A stretch of DNA of 64,000 nucleotides, taken from assembly GCF_005490985.1 (NCBI RefSeq), contig NZ_CP027869.1, forward strand, positions 3,100,001 to 3,164,000. The letters run 5' to 3'. The translations under genes and the position numbers were made by a program. Below the pieces are notes generated by a model. It saw only the letters and a program-made list of their open reading frames with translations, was not told the DNA's origin and did no database searches. This document shows, one piece after another, positions 20,050-30,933 of this stretch (positions are counted from its first letter, which is position 1; each line of letters opens with the position of its first letter). The DNA is from Curtobacterium sp. SGAir0471 (GTDB lineage Bacteria > Actinomycetota > Actinomycetes > Actinomycetales > Microbacteriaceae).

Positions 20050-20943
20050 ATGACGTTCAACGAGGACTCGCAGCTGCGCGGCGGGAAGGTGAAGCGTCGC
20101 GGGCGGACGGCGGCGATCGGCGGCGGCGGGGTCGGTGTCGCGGCGATCGTGGTGTTCCTCATCGCGCAGTTCACGGGCGTCGACCTCAGCGGCTTCGTCG
20201 GCGACGGCAGTGGCACCACGCAGATCCAGCAGCAGGACGAGACGGTGCAGCCGGCAGCGGAGTGCCGCACCGGCCGTGACGCGAACCAGCGGGTGGAGTG
20301 CCGGATGGAGGGCGCCGCGGAGTCGCTCGACGCGTACTGGTCCGGCGAGGCCGACACCCTCGGCATCGCGTACACGACGCCGGGCTTCTGGCTCTTCGAC
20401 GGGTCGACGGACACCGGGTGCGGCCAGGCCTCGGCGGCGACCGGCCCGTTCTACTGCCCGCCGGACCGCTCGATCTACCTCGACACCGCGTTCTACGACG
20501 ACCTGCGGTCCCGGTACGGCTCGTCCGGCGGGCCGCTCGCGCAGATGTACGTCGTCGCGCACGAGTGGGGGCACCACGTCCAGCAGCTCCAGGGCACCTT
20601 CGCCGACACCGACCGCTCGGGCACGGGCGCGTCGTCGGGCAGCGTCCGTGTCGAGCTGCAGGCCGACTGCTACGCCGGCACCTGGGTCGGCTCGGCCGCC
20701 ACGACCCGTGACCCATCCGGCGAGACCTTCTTCGAACCGGTCACCCGGGCGCAGATCGCCGACGCGCTGTCCGCCGCGAGCGCCGTCGGTGACGACAGCA
20801 TCCAGGAGCGGGCGACGGGTCAGGTGGACCCCGACTCGTTCACGCACGGGTCGAGTGCGCAGCGGCAGGCGTGGTTCACGCGGGGCTACGAGCGCGGTGC
20901 GACCGCGTGCGACACCTTCAGCATCCCCGGTTCACAGCTCTAG
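20050..20943 (+). CDS. Neutral zinc metallopeptidase (YpfJ family), membrane-anchored
   Basis: Encodes 297 residues. A basic N-terminus and one membrane helix (about 21-40) place the catalytic domain outside the cell. The zinc site HEWGH is at about 171-175, with further YpfJ-family segments FYCPPDRSIYLD, ELQADCYAGTW and QRQAWFTRGYE. Four cysteines occur in the external domain. It probably cleaves envelope or secreted proteins; the substrate is unknown. Confidence 0.9.
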   Translation: MTFNEDSQLRGGKVKRRGRTAAIGGGGVGVAAIVVFLIAQFTGVDLSGFVGDGSGTTQIQQQDETVQPAAECRTGRDANQRVECRMEGAAESLDAYWSGEADTLGIAYTTPGFWLFDGSTDTGCGQASAATGPFYCPPDRSIYLDTAFYDDLRSRYGSSGGPLAQMYVVAHEWGHHVQQLQGTFADTDRSGTGASSGSVRVELQADCYAGTWVGSAATTRDPSGETFFEPVTRAQIADALSAASAVGDDSIQERATGQVDPDSFTHGSSAQRQAWFTRGYERGATACDTFSIPGSQL

Positions 20944-21001
20944 ACGACGGCAGCGAGCGCTCACCCGTGGCGCGGCGGCGGCGATGCGCCTCGTGACCGG
21001 T

Positions 21002-21056
21002 CCGCGAGAGCGACAGAGCGCCGCCGGATGGACAGCGAACCCTGTCGCTTCCGCGG
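21002..21056. terminator. Hairpin between convergent metallopeptidase and DsbA-like genes
   Basis: CCGCGAGAGCGACAG (21002-21016) pairs with CTGTCGCTTCCGCGG (21042-21056) with two mismatches. The same arm sequence recurs in the hairpin at 33553-33607. Confidence 0.65.
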
Positions 21057-21102
21057 AGTCCTCCGGTCGGTCCGCCTGCCCGCACGCGGACGCAGCCGGA
21101 CG

Positions 21103-22017
21103 TCAGCCGGCGGATGCGCTCGCGGAGGGGGTCGGCGTGGCCGTCGGCGACGGCGTCGCCTCCGTCGCACCCGCCGCCGACACCACGAAGGTCCGGAAGT
21201 CGTCGTTGGTGATCGGCGCGGTCAGCTCGTACTGCTTGCCGTTCACGAGCACCAGGGGCGGCCCGGGGAACTCGCTGAGCGACGACCCGGGGATGTCCCC
21301 ACCGGTCACGTCGGCCGTGCGCTCGTCGACCCACTTGGCGTAGGTCTGGTCACGGATGCAGTCGCGGATCGCCGCGGTGTCCTGCACCCCGTCGACCCCG
21401 GTGACGATGCGCTCGAGCTGCGCGTCGGTGAGCCCGGAGGTGCCCTGGTCGGGTTGGCGTGCGAAGAGCGCCTGGTTCACGGCGTAGAACTGGTCGGGCG
21501 ACCGGTCCGCGACGCAGGCGGCGGCGTTCGCGGCGCGCAGCGAGTACTTCGTGCCCTGCGAGCGGTTCGTCAGCACGGCGACGGGATGGATGTCCACCGT
21601 CGCAGCACCGGACTCGGCCAGACCCGCGATGTAGTCCCCGTTCGCCTTCTCGAACTGGGCGCAGGTGTCGCAGAGGTAGTCGACGTACATGGTGATGCGC
21701 ACCGGGTCGGAGGCGCCGGTCGCGCTCGGCGACGGGGCTGCGGCGGCGTCGACGGCCTTCAGGTCCTGCCCGATGGTGATGCCGCCCTGGGACATCGTCG
21801 ACGGGCCCGGACCCGCGGGCTTCACCGAGTCGACGAGCACCAGGGTGACGACCGCCACCGCTGCGAGCAGCACGACCCCGAGGCCGATCTGCAGCCCGAG
21901 ACGGGTCCCGCGCTGCCGGCGCTTCTGCTGCGCCCGTGCTCGCTGGGCCCGTTGCCGTGCGGCCTCTCGTCGTTCGTTGCGCGCGGCGCGTGCGTCACCC
22001 TCGGGGCGGTTGGTCAT
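21103..22017 (-). CDS. Membrane-anchored DsbA-family thioredoxin-fold protein
   Basis: Encodes 304 residues from the ATG giving MTNRPEGD. A strongly basic N-terminus and one membrane helix (41-62) export the rest. The redox motif C116-D-T-C119 follows strand YVDYLC, and a second Cys pair (AACV...RDCI) is typical of this thioredoxin_4 family. The C-terminus is a Ser/Thr/Pro/Ala repeat tail. It should form or reshuffle disulfides in exported proteins. Start chosen over upstream in-frame codons because the Arg/Ala-rich anchor begins here. Confidence 0.88.
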   Translation of the reverse strand: MTNRPEGDARAARNERREAARQRAQRARAQQKRRQRGTRLGLQIGLGVVLLAAVAVVTLVLVDSVKPAGPGPSTMSQGGITIGQDLKAVDAAAAPSPSATGASDPVRITMYVDYLCDTCAQFEKANGDYIAGLAESGAATVDIHPVAVLTNRSQGTKYSLRAANAAACVADRSPDQFYAVNQALFARQPDQGTSGLTDAQLERIVTGVDGVQDTAAIRDCIRDQTYAKWVDERTADVTGGDIPGSSLSEFPGPPLVLVNGKQYELTAPITNDDFRTFVVSAAGATEATPSPTATPTPSASASAG

Positions 22018-22271
22018 GCGTCGATGGTCCTCACGTTGATCCTGACGTCCGCACGGCCTCGCCTTCCCCCGTACGCCGGACGGACCCGCCGATCGTAGTG
22101 GTCCTTCCTGGGACCAGCCAACCAGGTCGGACCGGACACTGGCGCTGGCGGGGGAAGTCGTGTTGTATGAGCAGCGATGGTCGACGGCGACCATCCGGGG
22201 CCCCAACGGGCAACCGCTTCACTACGGATCGTCCGGCACGTACCTGCCGGTGAAGGAAGGATCGAACGCTC

Positions 22272-23372
<1,101 letters not shown>

Positions 23373-23385
23373 CGCTGGAAGAGCC

Positions 23386-23427
23386 GGACAGGAGGCGCGG
23401 TGCCAGCTGGCACCGCGCCTCCCGTCC
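23386..23427 (+). terminator. Terminator after ugpC (GGAGGC palindrome family)
   Basis: GGAGGCGCGGTGCC (23391-23404) and its complement (23409-23422) form a perfect 14-bp stem with a 4-nt loop; flanking GGAC/GTCC extends it. The same core appears at 24953, 30163 and, in half form, 51252. Confidence 0.75.
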
Positions 23428-23475
23428 GTCAGACCGCCGGACCGACCCCGGTCACCGCACCAACAGGAGCCACCC

Positions 23476-24789
23476 GTGCCCGACTCCATGTCCATCACCG
23501 CCGCCACCGTCGACCCCGGCCTGCTCGACCTGCCGTGGGACCTGCCGCTCGAGGACTGGCCTGACGACGTCATCGTCGCCCTGCCGAAGGGCATCTCACG
23601 GCACCTCGTCCGGTTCGTGCACCTGAGCGGGTACGTCGCGGCCGTCAAGGAGACCGGCGAAGAGGTCGCGCGCGCCGAGTACGAGATGCTCCGCACGCTG
23701 CAGCGGATGGACGTGCCCTGCGTCGACCCGGTCGCGGTGATCACGAACCGCGTCGACGAGCACGGCGAGCCCCTGCACCCGGTGCTCGTCACCAGGCACC
23801 TGCGGTTCTCGCTGCCGTACCGGGCGCTGTACTCGCAGACCCTGCGGCCGGAGACCGCGACGCGTCTCGTCGACGCCCTCGCCCTGCTGCTCGTCCGGCT
23901 GCACGTCATCGGCTTCTACTGGGGTGACGTCTCGCTGTCGAACACCCTGTTCCGCCGCGACGCCGGAGCCTTCGCCGCGTACCTGGTCGACGCCGAGACC
24001 GGCAAGCTCTACCCGGGCGGGCTGTCGAACGGCCAGCGCGAGAACGACCTCGAGGTGGCGCGGGTGAACATCGCCGGGGAGCTCCTCGACCTCGAGGCCG
24101 GCGGCCGCCTCGACGAGAACGCCGACCCCGTCGACGTGTCGAACCGGATCGTCGCGCAGTACCGGACGCTCTGGAAGGAACTGACCGGCACCGAGCAGTT
24201 CGACGTCAAGGAACGCTGGCGCATCAATGATCGCGTCGAACGGCTCAACGCACTCGGGTTCGACATCGAGGAGCTCTCGATCCACACGACCGAGGGCGGT
24301 TCGCAGGTCCGGATCCAGCCGAAGGTCGTGGACGCCGGACACCACCAGCGTCGACTGCTGCGCCTGACCGGGCTCGACGCTGGCGAGAACCAGGCGCGAC
24401 GGCTGCTCAACGACCTCGACGCCTACCGGGCGCGGAACGGTCGCGACCAGCTCGACGAGGAGATGGTGGCGCACGAGTGGGTCTCGCGCGTCTTCGAGCC
24501 CGTCGTGCGGTCGATCCCCCGGGACCTGCGCGGTCGGCTCGAGCCCGCCGAGGTGTTCCATGAGCTGCTCGAGCACCGCTGGTACATGTCGCAGGAAGAG
24601 GAGCGCTCGGTCTCCCTGCCCGAGGCCACGACCGCGTACATCAACGACGTGCTGCGGCACCGCCGGGACGAACGGCTGCTCATCAACCCGCCGACCTCGT
24701 CGATGACGCTGCCGATCCCCGTGGTCGACGACGACGCCGCCGCCGACTCCGACGAGGACGACGTCGAGGACTGGCGCGCCACGGTCTGA
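23476..24789 (+). CDS. DUF4032 kinase-like protein
   Basis: Encodes 437 residues from a GTG that sits 6 nt after AGGAG; the ATG 12 nt further on is too far from that site. The first 250 residues look like a lipopolysaccharide-kinase / RIO-type fold: LLVRLHVIGFYWGDVSLSNTL has the catalytic-loop pattern (D...N) and YLVDAETGKLY the metal-binding Asp. The C-terminal half is the DUF4032 region. Substrate unknown. It ends in an acidic tail. Adjacent to ugpC but separated by a terminator. Confidence 0.8.
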   Translation: MPDSMSITAATVDPGLLDLPWDLPLEDWPDDVIVALPKGISRHLVRFVHLSGYVAAVKETGEEVARAEYEMLRTLQRMDVPCVDPVAVITNRVDEHGEPLHPVLVTRHLRFSLPYRALYSQTLRPETATRLVDALALLLVRLHVIGFYWGDVSLSNTLFRRDAGAFAAYLVDAETGKLYPGGLSNGQRENDLEVARVNIAGELLDLEAGGRLDENADPVDVSNRIVAQYRTLWKELTGTEQFDVKERWRINDRVERLNALGFDIEELSIHTTEGGSQVRIQPKVVDAGHHQRRLLRLTGLDAGENQARRLLNDLDAYRARNGRDQLDEEMVAHEWVSRVFEPVVRSIPRDLRGRLEPAEVFHELLEHRWYMSQEEERSVSLPEATTAYINDVLRHRRDERLLINPPTSSMTLPIPVVDDDAAADSDEDDVEDWRATV

Positions 24790-24807
24790 CCCGGCCCGCG
24801 GTCCCCA

Positions 24808-24838
24808 CCCGCTCGCGCTCGCGCGAGCGGGCCTCTTC
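24808..24838 (+). terminator. Terminator of DUF4032 gene
   Basis: CCCGCTCGCG pairs with CGCGAGCGGG across a 4-nt loop and is followed by CCTCTTCT, a weak pyrimidine tract. Confidence 0.8.
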
Positions 24839-24952
24839 TGTCACGCTCGGGCGCTCCGCCCGACGGATCGCGCCCGCCCGGCGACGCACGCGCGGCATGT
24901 CGTGCCCGCTCGCCGACGCGCGGGACGGCTCGACGGGCAGGAGACCGACGGC

Positions 24953-24999
24953 CTGGAGGCCCGGTGCCGGCCCGACGGACCGGCACCGGGCCTCCAGGT
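24953..24999. terminator. Perfect 19-bp palindrome between DUF4032 gene and rlmB
   Basis: CCTGGAGGCCCGGTGCCGG (24953-24971) and its exact complement (24981-24999) flank a 9-nt loop. It belongs to the same repeated family as 23386 and 30163 and lies between convergent genes. A degenerate copy of the 17-bp motif seen near the DUF559 gene lies at 24893-24909. Confidence 0.75.
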
Positions 25000-25008
25000 C
25001 GGTACGCC

Positions 25009-25051
25009 GAGGGGCGCGGGCCGGTCCACGTGGACCAGCTCGCGCCCCTCG
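25009..25051 (-). terminator. rlmB terminator hairpin
   Basis: CGAGGGGCGCG (25009-25019) pairs perfectly with CGCGCCCCTCG (25041-25051). Inside lies the palindrome GGTCCACGTGGACC. It begins 22 nt past the rlmB stop. Confidence 0.7.
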
Positions 25052-25073
25052 GTCGCGATCGTGGGGTCGGCCG

Positions 25074-26084
25074 CTACTCGGCGCGACGGCGCCGGGCGAC
25101 CTCCCACAGCGTGACGCTCGCGGCGATGCCGGCGTTGAGCGACTCGGTGGCGCTCGAGATCGGGATCGAGACGATCGCGTCGCAGGTCTCGGTGACCAGG
25201 CGCGACAGCCCCTTGCCCTCGGAGCCGACGACGATCACGATCGGCCGGTCGGCGAGCTCGAGGGCGTCGAGCTCGACGTCCCCGTCGCCGTCGAGTCCGA
25301 GCACGAAGAGCCCCATCGACTTCAGCGACTTGAGGGTCTGCGTGAGGTTCGGTGCCATCGCGACGGGCGTCCGGGCAGCGGCACCGGCACTCGTCTTCCA
25401 CGCCGACGCGGTCACGCCGACCGAGCGACGCTGCGGCACGATGACGCCGTGACCGCCGAAGGCCGCGGTCGACCGGATGATCGCACCGAGGTTCCGCGGG
25501 TCGGTGATGCCGTCGAGCGCCACCATGAGCGGGACCTGGTCACGGGAGAACGCGCGCTCGGCGATGTCCTCGGCGACGGCGTACTCGTAGGCCGGGACCT
25601 TGAGCGCGACACCCTGGTGCACGCTGTCGTGCCCGGTGATGCGGTCGAGTTCCGGCCGCATGATCTCCATGATCGGGACGCCGCGGTGGTTCGCGAGCGC
25701 CAGGATCTCCTTGACGCGGTCGTCCACCTCGATGCGCGCCGCGACGTACAGCGTGGTCGACGGGGTCTTCGTGCGCAGTGCCTCGAGCACGGAGTTGCGC
25801 CCCGTCACGAGTTCGGAGTCGTCGCTCTTGCGCTGCGGCGGGCGACCGGTGCGCTGCTGCGGCGCGCTCGAGGCGCCGTGGCGACCCCGGGCTGCGTCCA
25901 GCCGCTCCTTCGCCGCCTTGCGCTTACCGGCGGGGTGGTACGGGCGGTCCTCGGCCTTCGGCGTCGGCTTCCGGCCCTCGAGCGCCTGCGCACCCTGGCC
26001 GCCGGAGCCGACCTGCTTGTTGCCCTTGCGGCCGGAGCGGACGGCGCCGGGCCGACCCTTCTTGCTCCCCGAGACGTTCTTCAT
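25074..26084 (-). CDS. rlmB: 23S rRNA (guanosine-2251-2'-O)-methyltransferase RlmB
   Basis: Encodes 336 residues from the ATG preceded by AGGAGAG. Residues 1-90 are a Lys/Arg/Gly-rich, disordered extension common in actinobacterial orthologues. Then a small RNA-binding domain and the SpoU/TrmH SPOUT domain with LDGITDPRNLGAIIRS, VGSEGKGLSRL and SIPISSATESLNAGIAASV, the three SPOUT motifs. It methylates ribose of a 23S rRNA guanosine using SAM. It follows cysS directly (28 nt), the classical carD-ispDF-cysS-rlmB order. Confidence 0.92.
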   Translation of the reverse strand: MKNVSGSKKGRPGAVRSGRKGNKQVGSGGQGAQALEGRKPTPKAEDRPYHPAGKRKAAKERLDAARGRHGASSAPQQRTGRPPQRKSDDSELVTGRNSVLEALRTKTPSTTLYVAARIEVDDRVKEILALANHRGVPIMEIMRPELDRITGHDSVHQGVALKVPAYEYAVAEDIAERAFSRDQVPLMVALDGITDPRNLGAIIRSTAAFGGHGVIVPQRRSVGVTASAWKTSAGAAARTPVAMAPNLTQTLKSLKSMGLFVLGLDGDGDVELDALELADRPIVIVVGSEGKGLSRLVTETCDAIVSIPISSATESLNAGIAASVTLWEVARRRRAE

Positions 26085-26112
26085 TGCTCTCTCCTGTCCG
26101 GCACGGCCGTTG

Positions 26113-27522
26113 TCAGGCGATGCTCCAGCGTGTTCCTGCTGCGGTGTCCTCGATGGTGATCCCCGCGGCTGCGAGGTCGTCGCGCACCCGGTCCGCCGTG
26201 GCGAAGTCGCGTGTGGCACGGGCGTCCGCGCGCTCCTGCACGAGGCGGTCGACGAGCGCGGCGAGCGGTGCGGCCGAGACGTCCTGCGCACCGCCGGACC
26301 AGTGGGCCGCTCGCGGGTCGATGCCGAGGACCTCGACCATCGCGGCCACCTGATGGTACGCGGTCCCGAGCGCATCCGCATCGTCGGCGTCCAGGGCGGC
26401 GTTCCCGGCACGAACGGTCTCGTGCAGCACGGCCAGGGCCTGCGGCACCGAGAGGTCGTCGTCCATCGCGGCCGCGAAGGCGTCGGGGACGCTCGGGGCG
26501 TCGCGGCGGACGACCCCCTCGAGCCGGGCTCCCGCCCGGGCCAGGAAGCCCTCGATGCGGTCGTACGCCGCCTCGGCCTCGGTCAGGGACCCCTCGTGGT
26601 GGTCGATCGACGACCGGTAGTGCGCGGCGCCGAGGAAGTACCGGACCACGGCGGGACGGGCGGCCCCGAGGAACTCCGCGGCGAAGATCGAGTTGCCGAG
26701 GGACTTCGACATCTTCTGCCCCTCGACCGTGACGAGCCCGTTGTGCAGCCAGTGGCTCGCGAAGGCGTCACCCGCGGCGGTGGACTGGGCCAGCTCGTTC
26801 TCGTGGTGCGGGAAGCGCAGGTCGAGGCCGCCGCCGTGGATGTCGAACGCCGGACCCAGGTACCGCCGCGACATCGCCGAGCACTCGATGTGCCAGCCGG
26901 GGCGCCCCGGACCCCACGGGGAGTCCCAGGTGGCCGTCGTCGGCTCCCCCGGCTTGGCGCCCTTCCAGAGCGCGAAGTCCCGCGGGTCGCGCTTGCCGCG
27001 CGGGTCGGCGTCGGTCGCCTCGACCATGTCCTCGCGACGCTGGCGCGTCAGGGCGCCGTACGCCTCCCAGCTGCCGGTGTCGAAGTACACGTCGCCCGTG
27101 CCGTCCGCCGCGGCGTAGGCGTGCCCGCGCGCGATCAGCCGCTCGATGATCTCGTGCATCTGCGGGACGCTCGCGGTCGCCCGGGGTTCGTACGTCGGCG
27201 GCAGGATGCCGAGGGCGTCGTAGGCCGCGGTGAACTCCCGCTCGACGCGGTACGCCCGGGCGAACCACGGCTCGTCGGTGCCCGCGGCGAGGTCGAGCAC
27301 CTTGTCGTCGATGTCCGTGACGTTCCGCACGAGGGTCACCCGGTACCCGCGGTACGTCAGCCACCGGCGCCAGACGTCGTACACGAGTGCCGAGCGCAGG
27401 TGTCCGATGTGCGGGGACGACTGCACGGTCGGCCCGCAGACGTACATGCTCACCTGTCCGTCGACCAGCGGGACGAGGTCGACGACGGCTGCGGCGCGGG
27501 AGTCGTACAGGCGAACGGTCAC
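26113..27522 (-). CDS. cysS: Cysteinyl-tRNA synthetase
   Basis: Encodes 469 residues from GTG. The HIGH motif (38-41), the zinc ligand Cys29, the WHIECSAM zinc segment, [15 protein letters not shown] and KMSKSLGN are all intact. It charges tRNA-Cys with cysteine and ATP. The family's class-I fold and length are normal. A TAGGCT hexamer 6 nt upstream of the GTG suggests its own leaderless promoter in addition to read-through from ispDF. Confidence 0.96.
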   Translation of the reverse strand: MTVRLYDSRAAAVVDLVPLVDGQVSMYVCGPTVQSSPHIGHLRSALVYDVWRRWLTYRGYRVTLVRNVTDIDDKVLDLAAGTDEPWFARAYRVEREFTAAYDALGILPPTYEPRATASVPQMHEIIERLIARGHAYAAADGTGDVYFDTGSWEAYGALTRQRREDMVEATDADPRGKRDPRDFALWKGAKPGEPTTATWDSPWGPGRPGWHIECSAMSRRYLGPAFDIHGGGLDLRFPHHENELAQSTAAGDAFASHWLHNGLVTVEGQKMSKSLGNSIFAAEFLGAARPAVVRYFLGAAHYRSSIDHHEGSLTEAEAAYDRIEGFLARAGARLEGVVRRDAPSVPDAFAAAMDDDLSVPQALAVLHETVRAGNAALDADDADALGTAYHQVAAMVEVLGIDPRAAHWSGGAQDVSAAPLAALVDRLVQERADARATRDFATADRVRDDLAAAGITIEDTAAGTRWSIA

Positions 27523-27528
27523 GCCACA

Positions 27529-27534
27529 AGCCTA
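27529..27534 (-). promoter_or_regulatory. -10 element, leaderless start of cysS
   Basis: TAGGCT on the minus strand ends 6 nt before the GTG at 27522. Confidence 0.55.
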
Positions 27535-27611
27535 GGACGTCGGGCGGTGCGACCACCGGAGCCGTGCGGCACAGCGCGGCAGGCCCCGTGCTCCGAGACG
27601 GGCCCCTGCGC

Positions 27612-28781
27612 TCAGACGGGGCGGACGACCGCGGTCGCGATCGCCGCGAGCCCCTCGCCGCGCCCGGTCAAGCCGAGGCCGTCCGTCGTCGTGCCGGAGA
27701 CCGCGACCGGAGCACCGACCACCGCAGCGAGGGCGGCCTGCATCTCGTCACGACGGGCACCGATGCGGGGGCGGTTGCCGATCACCTGCACCGTGACCGA
27801 CGTCGGCACCAGCCCGGTGGCCCGCAGCAGTTCGACGGCGCCGCGGACGAACACGTGGCCGGACGCGCCGGCGTACTGCGGGTCGGATGTGCCGAACCGG
27901 CCGCCGATGTCCCCGAGCCCACCCGCCGACAGCAGGGCGTCGCAGACCGCGTGCGCCACCGCGTCGCCGTCGCTGTGCCCGGACAGCCCCGCCTCGCCGG
28001 GGAAGTCGAGCAGTCCGACGCGGCAGGGGGACCCCGCGTCGAAGGCGTGCACGTCGACCCCGAGTCCCACCCGGATGGCGGGCACCGAGACTGCGGCACC
28101 AGCACGGGAGGCGACGAGCGCCTCGGCCCGTGCCAGGTCCCACCGCGTGGTGATCTTGAACGCGTCGGCGTCGCCCGGCACCGTCCGCACGGTCCCGCCC
28201 GCGGCTCGGTAGACCCCGGCGTCGTCGGTCTCGGACCGCTCGGCGGCCGCGTAGGCGTCCCGGAGCCGGGCGAGCGGGAAGACCTGCGGCGTCTGCACCC
28301 CGACGAGCGCCGACCGGTCCACCGTCTCGACCACGACGTCTCCGTCCACACGCTTGACGGTGTCCGTGACGGGCAGGGCGGGCACGACGCCGTCACCGGT
28401 CTCCCGCGCACGGGTGAACACCGCGTCGAACTGGGTGGCCGGGGTCAGGCAGCGTGCCGCGTCGTGGACGCCGACCCACTCGATGTCGGCCGGCAGGGCG
28501 TCGAGGCCCGCCTGCACCGACGCGTGCCGGTCAGCACCACCCGTGACGACGGCGGTGAGGTCGACCGCGGGTCCGGCGACGGCCGCGACCAGGGCACGGC
28601 ACTCGTCGAGCCGGGCCGCGGGCGCGACGACCACGACGACGGTCGGCTCGGCCAGCGTGAGTACGGTGCGGACCGCACGCGCGAGCATCGGCTCGCCGCC
28701 GACGGGCACGAACGCCTTCGCGTCACCGATGCCGAGCCGCGTGCCCGAACCCGCCGCGACGACGACGACCGCCCTGCTCAC
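27612..28781 (-). CDS. ispDF: Bifunctional IspD-IspF (MEP pathway)
   Basis: Encodes 389 residues. Residues 1-225 are 2-C-methyl-D-erythritol 4-phosphate cytidylyltransferase with AAGSGTRLG and GVHDAARCL. Residues about 230-389 are 2-C-methyl-D-erythritol 2,4-cyclodiphosphate synthase with [27 protein letters not shown] (metal-binding Asp and His) and the final [13 protein letters not shown]. The fusion joins two non-consecutive steps of isoprenoid-precursor synthesis. The two are separate adjacent genes in M. tuberculosis. It follows carD by 51 nt. Confidence 0.95.
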   Translation of the reverse strand: MSRAVVVVAAGSGTRLGIGDAKAFVPVGGEPMLARAVRTVLTLAEPTVVVVVAPAARLDECRALVAAVAGPAVDLTAVVTGGADRHASVQAGLDALPADIEWVGVHDAARCLTPATQFDAVFTRARETGDGVVPALPVTDTVKRVDGDVVVETVDRSALVGVQTPQVFPLARLRDAYAAAERSETDDAGVYRAAGGTVRTVPGDADAFKITTRWDLARAEALVASRAGAAVSVPAIRVGLGVDVHAFDAGSPCRVGLLDFPGEAGLSGHSDGDAVAHAVCDALLSAGGLGDIGGRFGTSDPQYAGASGHVFVRGAVELLRATGLVPTSVTVQVIGNRPRIGARRDEMQAALAAVVGAPVAVSGTTTDGLGLTGRGEGLAAIATAVVRPV

Positions 28782-28832
28782 CCGGTCGGGGAGCAGGACG
28801 GTCGTCGTCGTGTGGTCCAGTTGCGGTTCGCG

Positions 28833-29315
28833 CTAGGAGGCGAGGACCTCGTCGAGGACGGTCGATGCCTTGTCCTCGTCGGTCTTCTCGGCCAGGGCGA
28901 GCTCGGAGATCAGGATCTGCCGGGCCTTGGCCAGCATCCGCTTCTCGCCCGCGGAGAGCCCGCGGTCCTGGTCGCGGCGCCAGAGGTCGCGGACGACCTC
29001 GGACACCTTGATGACGTCACCCGACGCCAGCTTCTCCAGGTTCGCCTTGTACCGGCGCGACCAGTTGGTGGGCTCCTCGGTGAAGGGTGCCCGCAGGACC
29101 TCGAAGACCCTGTCGAGGCCTTCCTTGCCGATGACGTCGCGGACGCCGACCAGGTCGACGTTGTCCGCCGGCACCTCGATCGTCAGGTCACCCTGCGTAA
29201 CACGCAGCTTCAGGTAGACCTTTTCCTCGCCCTTGATGACGCGCGTCTTGACTTCAGAGATGGTTGCCGCCCCGTGGTGGGGGTAGACGACGGTCTCGCC
29301 GACCTCGAATTGCAT
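28833..29315 (-). CDS. carD: CarD-family RNA polymerase-binding transcription regulator
   Basis: Encodes 160 residues. The N-terminal RNAP-interaction domain begins [17 protein letters not shown]; the C-terminal helical part contains [17 protein letters not shown] with the conserved Trp that wedges into the promoter bubble. CarD stabilises open complexes at rRNA and housekeeping promoters and is essential in mycobacteria. First gene of the carD-ispDF-cysS-rlmB block. Confidence 0.95.
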   Translation of the reverse strand: MQFEVGETVVYPHHGAATISEVKTRVIKGEEKVYLKLRVTQGDLTIEVPADNVDLVGVRDVIGKEGLDRVFEVLRAPFTEEPTNWSRRYKANLEKLASGDVIKVSEVVRDLWRRDQDRGLSAGEKRMLAKARQILISELALAEKTDEDKASTVLDEVLAS

Positions 29316-29402
29316 GTATCAGGCTCCGTTCCCAGGACCCCCAGTTTACCACAAGGGCGTTTCGGGTAAGGGGTCTGGGCGGCCCGCACCCCCGACGATC
29401 GG

Positions 29403-29408
29403 TAGGAT
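29403..29408 (+). promoter_or_regulatory. -10 element of lipoprotein gene
   Basis: TAGGAT lies 47 nt before the TTG start at 29455, leaving a leader that carries GGAGGA. No clear -35 box. Confidence 0.45.
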
Positions 29409-29454
29409 GGGCGCGGACCGTCTGGTCCACATCGTGATCTTCCGGAGGAATCTC

Positions 29455-30126
29455 TTGCGAGCTCGGGTACTCGTGTCCGTCGCCGTTGCGGCATCCATCG
29501 CGCTCGGCGCCACCGGCTGCGAGTTCATGTCGCCCGCGCACACCACGGAGATCAAGCAGATCACCGACGGCGTGAACGTCAGCACCGGCTCGATCGACAT
29601 CCGGAACGCGCTGTTCATCTCCGACCAGGAGGACGACGCCCGCTTCGTCGGCACGATCGTCAACACCGGGTCGGACGAGATCACGCTCTCGATCGAGGTC
29701 GGCGGCGACACCCAGACCGTCGTCGTCCCCGGCAACGGCCGCGCGGACCTCGGCTCGAACGACCCGAGCGCCTCCCGCAACTCCGGTGGGGACTCGGCCG
29801 ACGGCAACACCGGCCAGGGTTCGGAGGTCGCCGACCCGAAGGCCGTCCTGTTCGACGCCTCCGACGTCGTTCCCGGCTCGCTCGTCAAGACGTACTTCTC
29901 GTACTCCGGCGCCGAGGGCGTCTCGGCCAGCGTCCCGGTGCTGACCAGCGCGCTCGAGGAGTACCAGACGCTCGCCCCGTCGACCTCGCCGTCGGCCACC
30001 CCGTCGATGCGCTCGACCTCGCCGTCGGAGAGCGGCTCCGAGCCGACCGGCGACGCGACCGCACCGGGCACGCAGTCCGGCGACTCGCAGACCGACTCGT
30101 CCGAGGGCGACAGCGGCAGCAACTGA
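29455..30126 (+). CDS. Secreted lipoprotein (LpqE-like)
   Basis: Encodes 223 residues from a TTG start, chosen because GGAGGA (29444-29449) lies 5 nt upstream. Signal peptide LRARVLVSVAVAASIALGA ends in the lipobox ATGC. The mature part has a beta-rich domain (DIRNALFISDQEDDARFVGT, VVPGNGRADLG) and a long Ser/Thr/Pro/Asp-rich C-terminal tail. The position, divergent from carD, is that of mycobacterial lpqE, and the first domain looks similar, but I keep the symbol blank. Function unknown. Confidence 0.75.
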   Translation: MRARVLVSVAVAASIALGATGCEFMSPAHTTEIKQITDGVNVSTGSIDIRNALFISDQEDDARFVGTIVNTGSDEITLSIEVGGDTQTVVVPGNGRADLGSNDPSASRNSGGDSADGNTGQGSEVADPKAVLFDASDVVPGSLVKTYFSYSGAEGVSASVPVLTSALEEYQTLAPSTSPSATPSMRSTSPSESGSEPTGDATAPGTQSGDSQTDSSEGDSGSN

Positions 30127-30162
30127 TCCTCGCGCGCCGGACCGGCGCGGCGAGCGGACGCA

Positions 30163-30217
30163 ACGCACTGGAGGCCCGGTGCCGGTTCCCGGAACCGGCA
30201 CCGGGCCTCCAGTGCGT
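30163..30217. terminator. Perfect 27-bp palindrome between lipoprotein gene and regX3
   Basis: Arms 30163-30189 and 30191-30217 are exact complements with a single base between them; the core GGAGGCCCGGTGCCGG is shared with 24953. It lies between convergent genes and is the strongest member of this palindrome family here. Confidence 0.85.
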
Positions 30218-30252
30218 CGCCGGTCAGCAGTCGCCGGCGCTGGACGGCGGGA

Positions 30253-30933
30253 TCAGCCCTCGATCCGGTACCCCAGGCCGCGCACCGTCACCAGGATCTC
30301 CGGGGTGCTCGGCACGCGCTCGATCTTCGAGCGGATGCGCTTGATGTGCACGTCGAGGGTCTTCGTGTCGCCGAAGTAGTCGGAGCCCCACACCCGGTCG
30401 ATGAGCTGCCCGCGGGTGAGCACGCGGCCGGCGTTCCGGAGCAGCAGCTCGAGCAGCTCGAACTCCTTGAGCGGCATCGGCGTCTCGGACCCGTCGACCG
30501 AGACCGTGTGCCGCTCGACGTCCATCCGGATGCCGCCGACCTGCAGGATGCCGCTGTCACCGAGGTCGTCCTCGGTCCGCCGACGCAGCACGGCCCGCAG
30601 GCGCGCCAGCAGCTCGCGCGTGGAGTACGGCTTCGTCACGTAGTCGTCGGCACCGAGCTCGAGCCCGACGACGATGTCCACCTCGGAGTCCTTCGCGGTG
30701 AGCATGATGATCGGCACGTTCGACCGCGTGCGGACCTGCCGGCAGACCTCGGTGCCGCTCAGCCCGGGCAGCATGAGGTCGAGCAGGATCAGGTCGGGGT
30801 TCTCGGCGTCGAACTTCGACAGCGCGGTCACGCCGTCCGCGGCGACGGAGGTCTCGTACCCCTCGCGCTGCAGGAGGAACTCCAGGGGCTCGCTCAGGGC
30901 CGGCTCGTCGTCGACGATGAGGATCTTGGTCAC
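30253..30933 (-). CDS. regX3: Response regulator RegX3 (phosphate)
   Basis: Encodes 226 residues from GTG, which overlaps the senX3 stop codon (GTGA). The receiver domain has D8-D9, phosphoacceptor D52 in LILLDLMLPG and K101. The winged-helix domain carries DYFGDTKTLDVHIKRIRSKIE and ends TVRGLGYRIEG. RegX3 activates high-affinity phosphate uptake genes when phosphate is scarce. Together with senX3, phoU and the Pho-box units between them the identity is well supported. Confidence 0.93.
   Translation of the reverse strand: MTKILIVDDEPALSEPLEFLLQREGYETSVAADGVTALSKFDAENPDLILLDLMLPGLSGTEVCRQVRTRSNVPIIMLTAKDSEVDIVVGLELGADDYVTKPYSTRELLARLRAVLRRRTEDDLGDSGILQVGGIRMDVERHTVSVDGSETPMPLKEFELLELLLRNAGRVLTRGQLIDRVWGSDYFGDTKTLDVHIKRIRSKIERVPSTPEILVTVRGLGYRIEG

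Noticed and set aside
25600..28212. An 870-codon plus-strand frame opposite rlmB, cysS and ispDF
   Set aside because: Antisense to three conserved enzymes; no domain or ribosome-binding site.
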